A DNA stretch of 6,374 bases from Alphaproteobacteria bacterium (GTDB lineage: Bacteria > Pseudomonadota > Alphaproteobacteria > SP197): NCBI GenBank assembly GCA_022822575.1, contig JAJEBJ010000312.1, positions 1-6,374 on the forward strand, in the 5' to 3' direction. Shown here piece by piece: positions 5,459 to 6,374 of the stretch (positions are counted from its first letter, which is position 1; each line of letters begins with the position of its first letter). The notes under the pieces are model-generated. The model searched no databases, was not told the origin of the DNA, and worked only from the letters and a program-made list of their open reading frames with translations. The translations under genes were made by a program, and so were the position numbers.

Positions 5459-6374
5459 GTCTCCCGGGATGCGACTGCCACGGGATATCCGGCGTATCGG
5501 CGCCTGTGTCTCCTTCCATGCCGCCCACCGGGGCGATCACGAGGCGGCGGTCGCCGGGACCGTCAGGATGACCTACCGGGATCTCGACCGGTCGGTGGGG
5601 CGCTGGGCGAAGGCCTTTCTCGCCGCCGGACTGGGACACGGTGACAGGGTGGCCATGCTGGCGCCCGCCTCGACGGAGTGGCTGGCGGTCATGCTCGCGG
5701 TCACCGACATCGGAGCCATCTGGACGGGATTCCACCCGCGCTACCGTCTGCCGGAATTCCGTCACGTCACGGCGTTGACCGCGCCGAAGGTGCTCGTTGC
5801 CTTTCGCCACATCCACGGCAGGGATTACGCCACGGAACTCCGCGCGCTGCGGGCCGAGACGCCGGCGCTCGTCGACATGGTGATGATCGACGAGCCACTC
5901 GACGACGCGACCATGGCCGGGACCTTCCTTGAAGCGGGCGCCGGCGTCAGCGATGAGGACCTCGATCGCCACCGGGACGCCGTGGCGGTCGACGACACGG
6001 CGGTCCTCATCTTCACGTCCGGCACCACGGGCCGGCCCAAGGCGGCCATGGTTCGCCACCGTGCGCTCCTCGTCGGCGCCATGGTGGAGAACGAGCACTG
6101 GCCCATGACGCGGCCGCGCCTGCTTCACATGATGCCCGTCAACCACATCGCCGGGATCGGCATGACGGCCGTCTTCGCCCTGTGGACAGGCGGAACCCTC
6201 GTCTTCCAGTCCAGGTTCGAGGCGGGCGATCTGCTGCGTCTGATTGAGGAGGAACGGATCGATCACGTCCTGGGGTCGCCGGTCCAGTTTCACATGATGG
6301 CCCATCACGCGGATGTGGAACGCCGCGACCTCGCAAGCCTGAAGTACATCACGTGGGGAGGCGCACCGATGGCG
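5445..6374 (+). CDS. AMP-dependent acyl-CoA synthetase/ligase (3' end outside window)
   Basis: The first 310 codons of a class I adenylate-forming enzyme run to the window edge without a stop; full members are about 500-560 residues. Such enzymes activate a carboxylic acid with ATP to an acyl-adenylate and then transfer it to CoA. The phosphate-binding loop IFTSGTTGRPK occupies residues 189-199. The N-terminal signature MTYRDLDRSVGRWA starts at 42, TGFHPRYRLPEF lies at 94-105, the mid-domain MPVNHIAG at 230-237, and YITWGGAPM at 301-309 begins the acyl-pocket/adenine-binding segment. The hinge and catalytic C-terminal lysine lie beyond the window. No signal peptide is seen. The gene overlaps the hydantoinase gene by 14 bases, so the pair is almost certainly one operon, and the ligase plausibly activates the acid released or formed by that enzyme. 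The style is that of medium/long-chain or aryl acid ligases; the substrate cannot be assigned. Confidence 0.93.
   Translation, partial: MPPAESPGMRLPRDIRRIGACVSFHAAHRGDHEAAVAGTVRMTYRDLDRSVGRWAKAFLAAGLGHGDRVAMLAPASTEWLAVMLAVTDIGAIWTGFHPRYRLPEFRHVTALTAPKVLVAFRHIHGRDYATELRALRAETPALVDMVMIDEPLDDATMAGTFLEAGAGVSDEDLDRHRDAVAVDDTAVLIFTSGTTGRPKAAMVRHRALLVGAMVENEHWPMTRPRLLHMMPVNHIAGIGMTAVFALWTGGTLVFQSRFEAGDLLRLIEEERIDHVLGSPVQFHMMAHHADVERRDLASLKYITWGGAPMA

Noticed and set aside
5388..6308. Minus-strand open frame of 306 aa opposite the CoA ligase
   Set aside because: The opposite strand carries the intact ligase motifs, including the TSGTTGRPK loop; the antisense product looks like no protein family.

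Overview
The window is GC-rich throughout, and every supported gene reads on the + strand. It looks like a proteobacterial chromosome, most likely an environmental alphaproteobacterium. That is an inference from the outer-membrane barrel domain (so Gram-negative), the base composition, and a hydantoinase/CoA-ligase gene pair typical of catabolic regions. No 16S, tRNA or mobile-element sequence is present to fix the taxonomy, and no CRISPR, transposase, integrase or phage gene was seen.

Layout. Positions 1-438 hold the C-terminal end of a large surface protein: an autotransporter-like beta-barrel that stops on a terminal tryptophan. Positions 439-791 are non-coding, with a G8 run and a perfect 8-bp dyad at 627-650. 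Positions 792-1439 encode a small cytoplasmic ankyrin-repeat protein whose repeats are spaced at exactly 34 residues. Positions 1440-1753 are a leader region with several inverted repeats, including a 7-bp dyad (1702-1725) just ahead of the next gene. Positions 1754-5458 encode a 1234-residue fused HyuA-HyuB protein of the hydantoinase/5-oxoprolinase/acetone carboxylase family. Positions 5445-6374 hold the first 310 codons of an AMP-forming acyl-CoA synthetase, which overlaps the previous gene by 14 bases and runs off the window.

How the genes fit together. The last two genes are very probably one translationally coupled operon. HyuA/HyuB enzymes use ATP either to open cyclic amides (5-oxoproline, hydantoins, lactams) or to carboxylate ketones (acetone, acetophenone). 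Both reactions yield a carboxylic acid, which an acyl-CoA ligase could activate for beta-oxidation-like breakdown. This order resembles acetophenone carboxylase followed by benzoylacetate-CoA ligase, but the substrate cannot be read from the sequence. The barrel and ankyrin genes look functionally unrelated to the operon. The most useful leads are the fused HyuAB plus CoA-ligase pair and the dyad that may control it.
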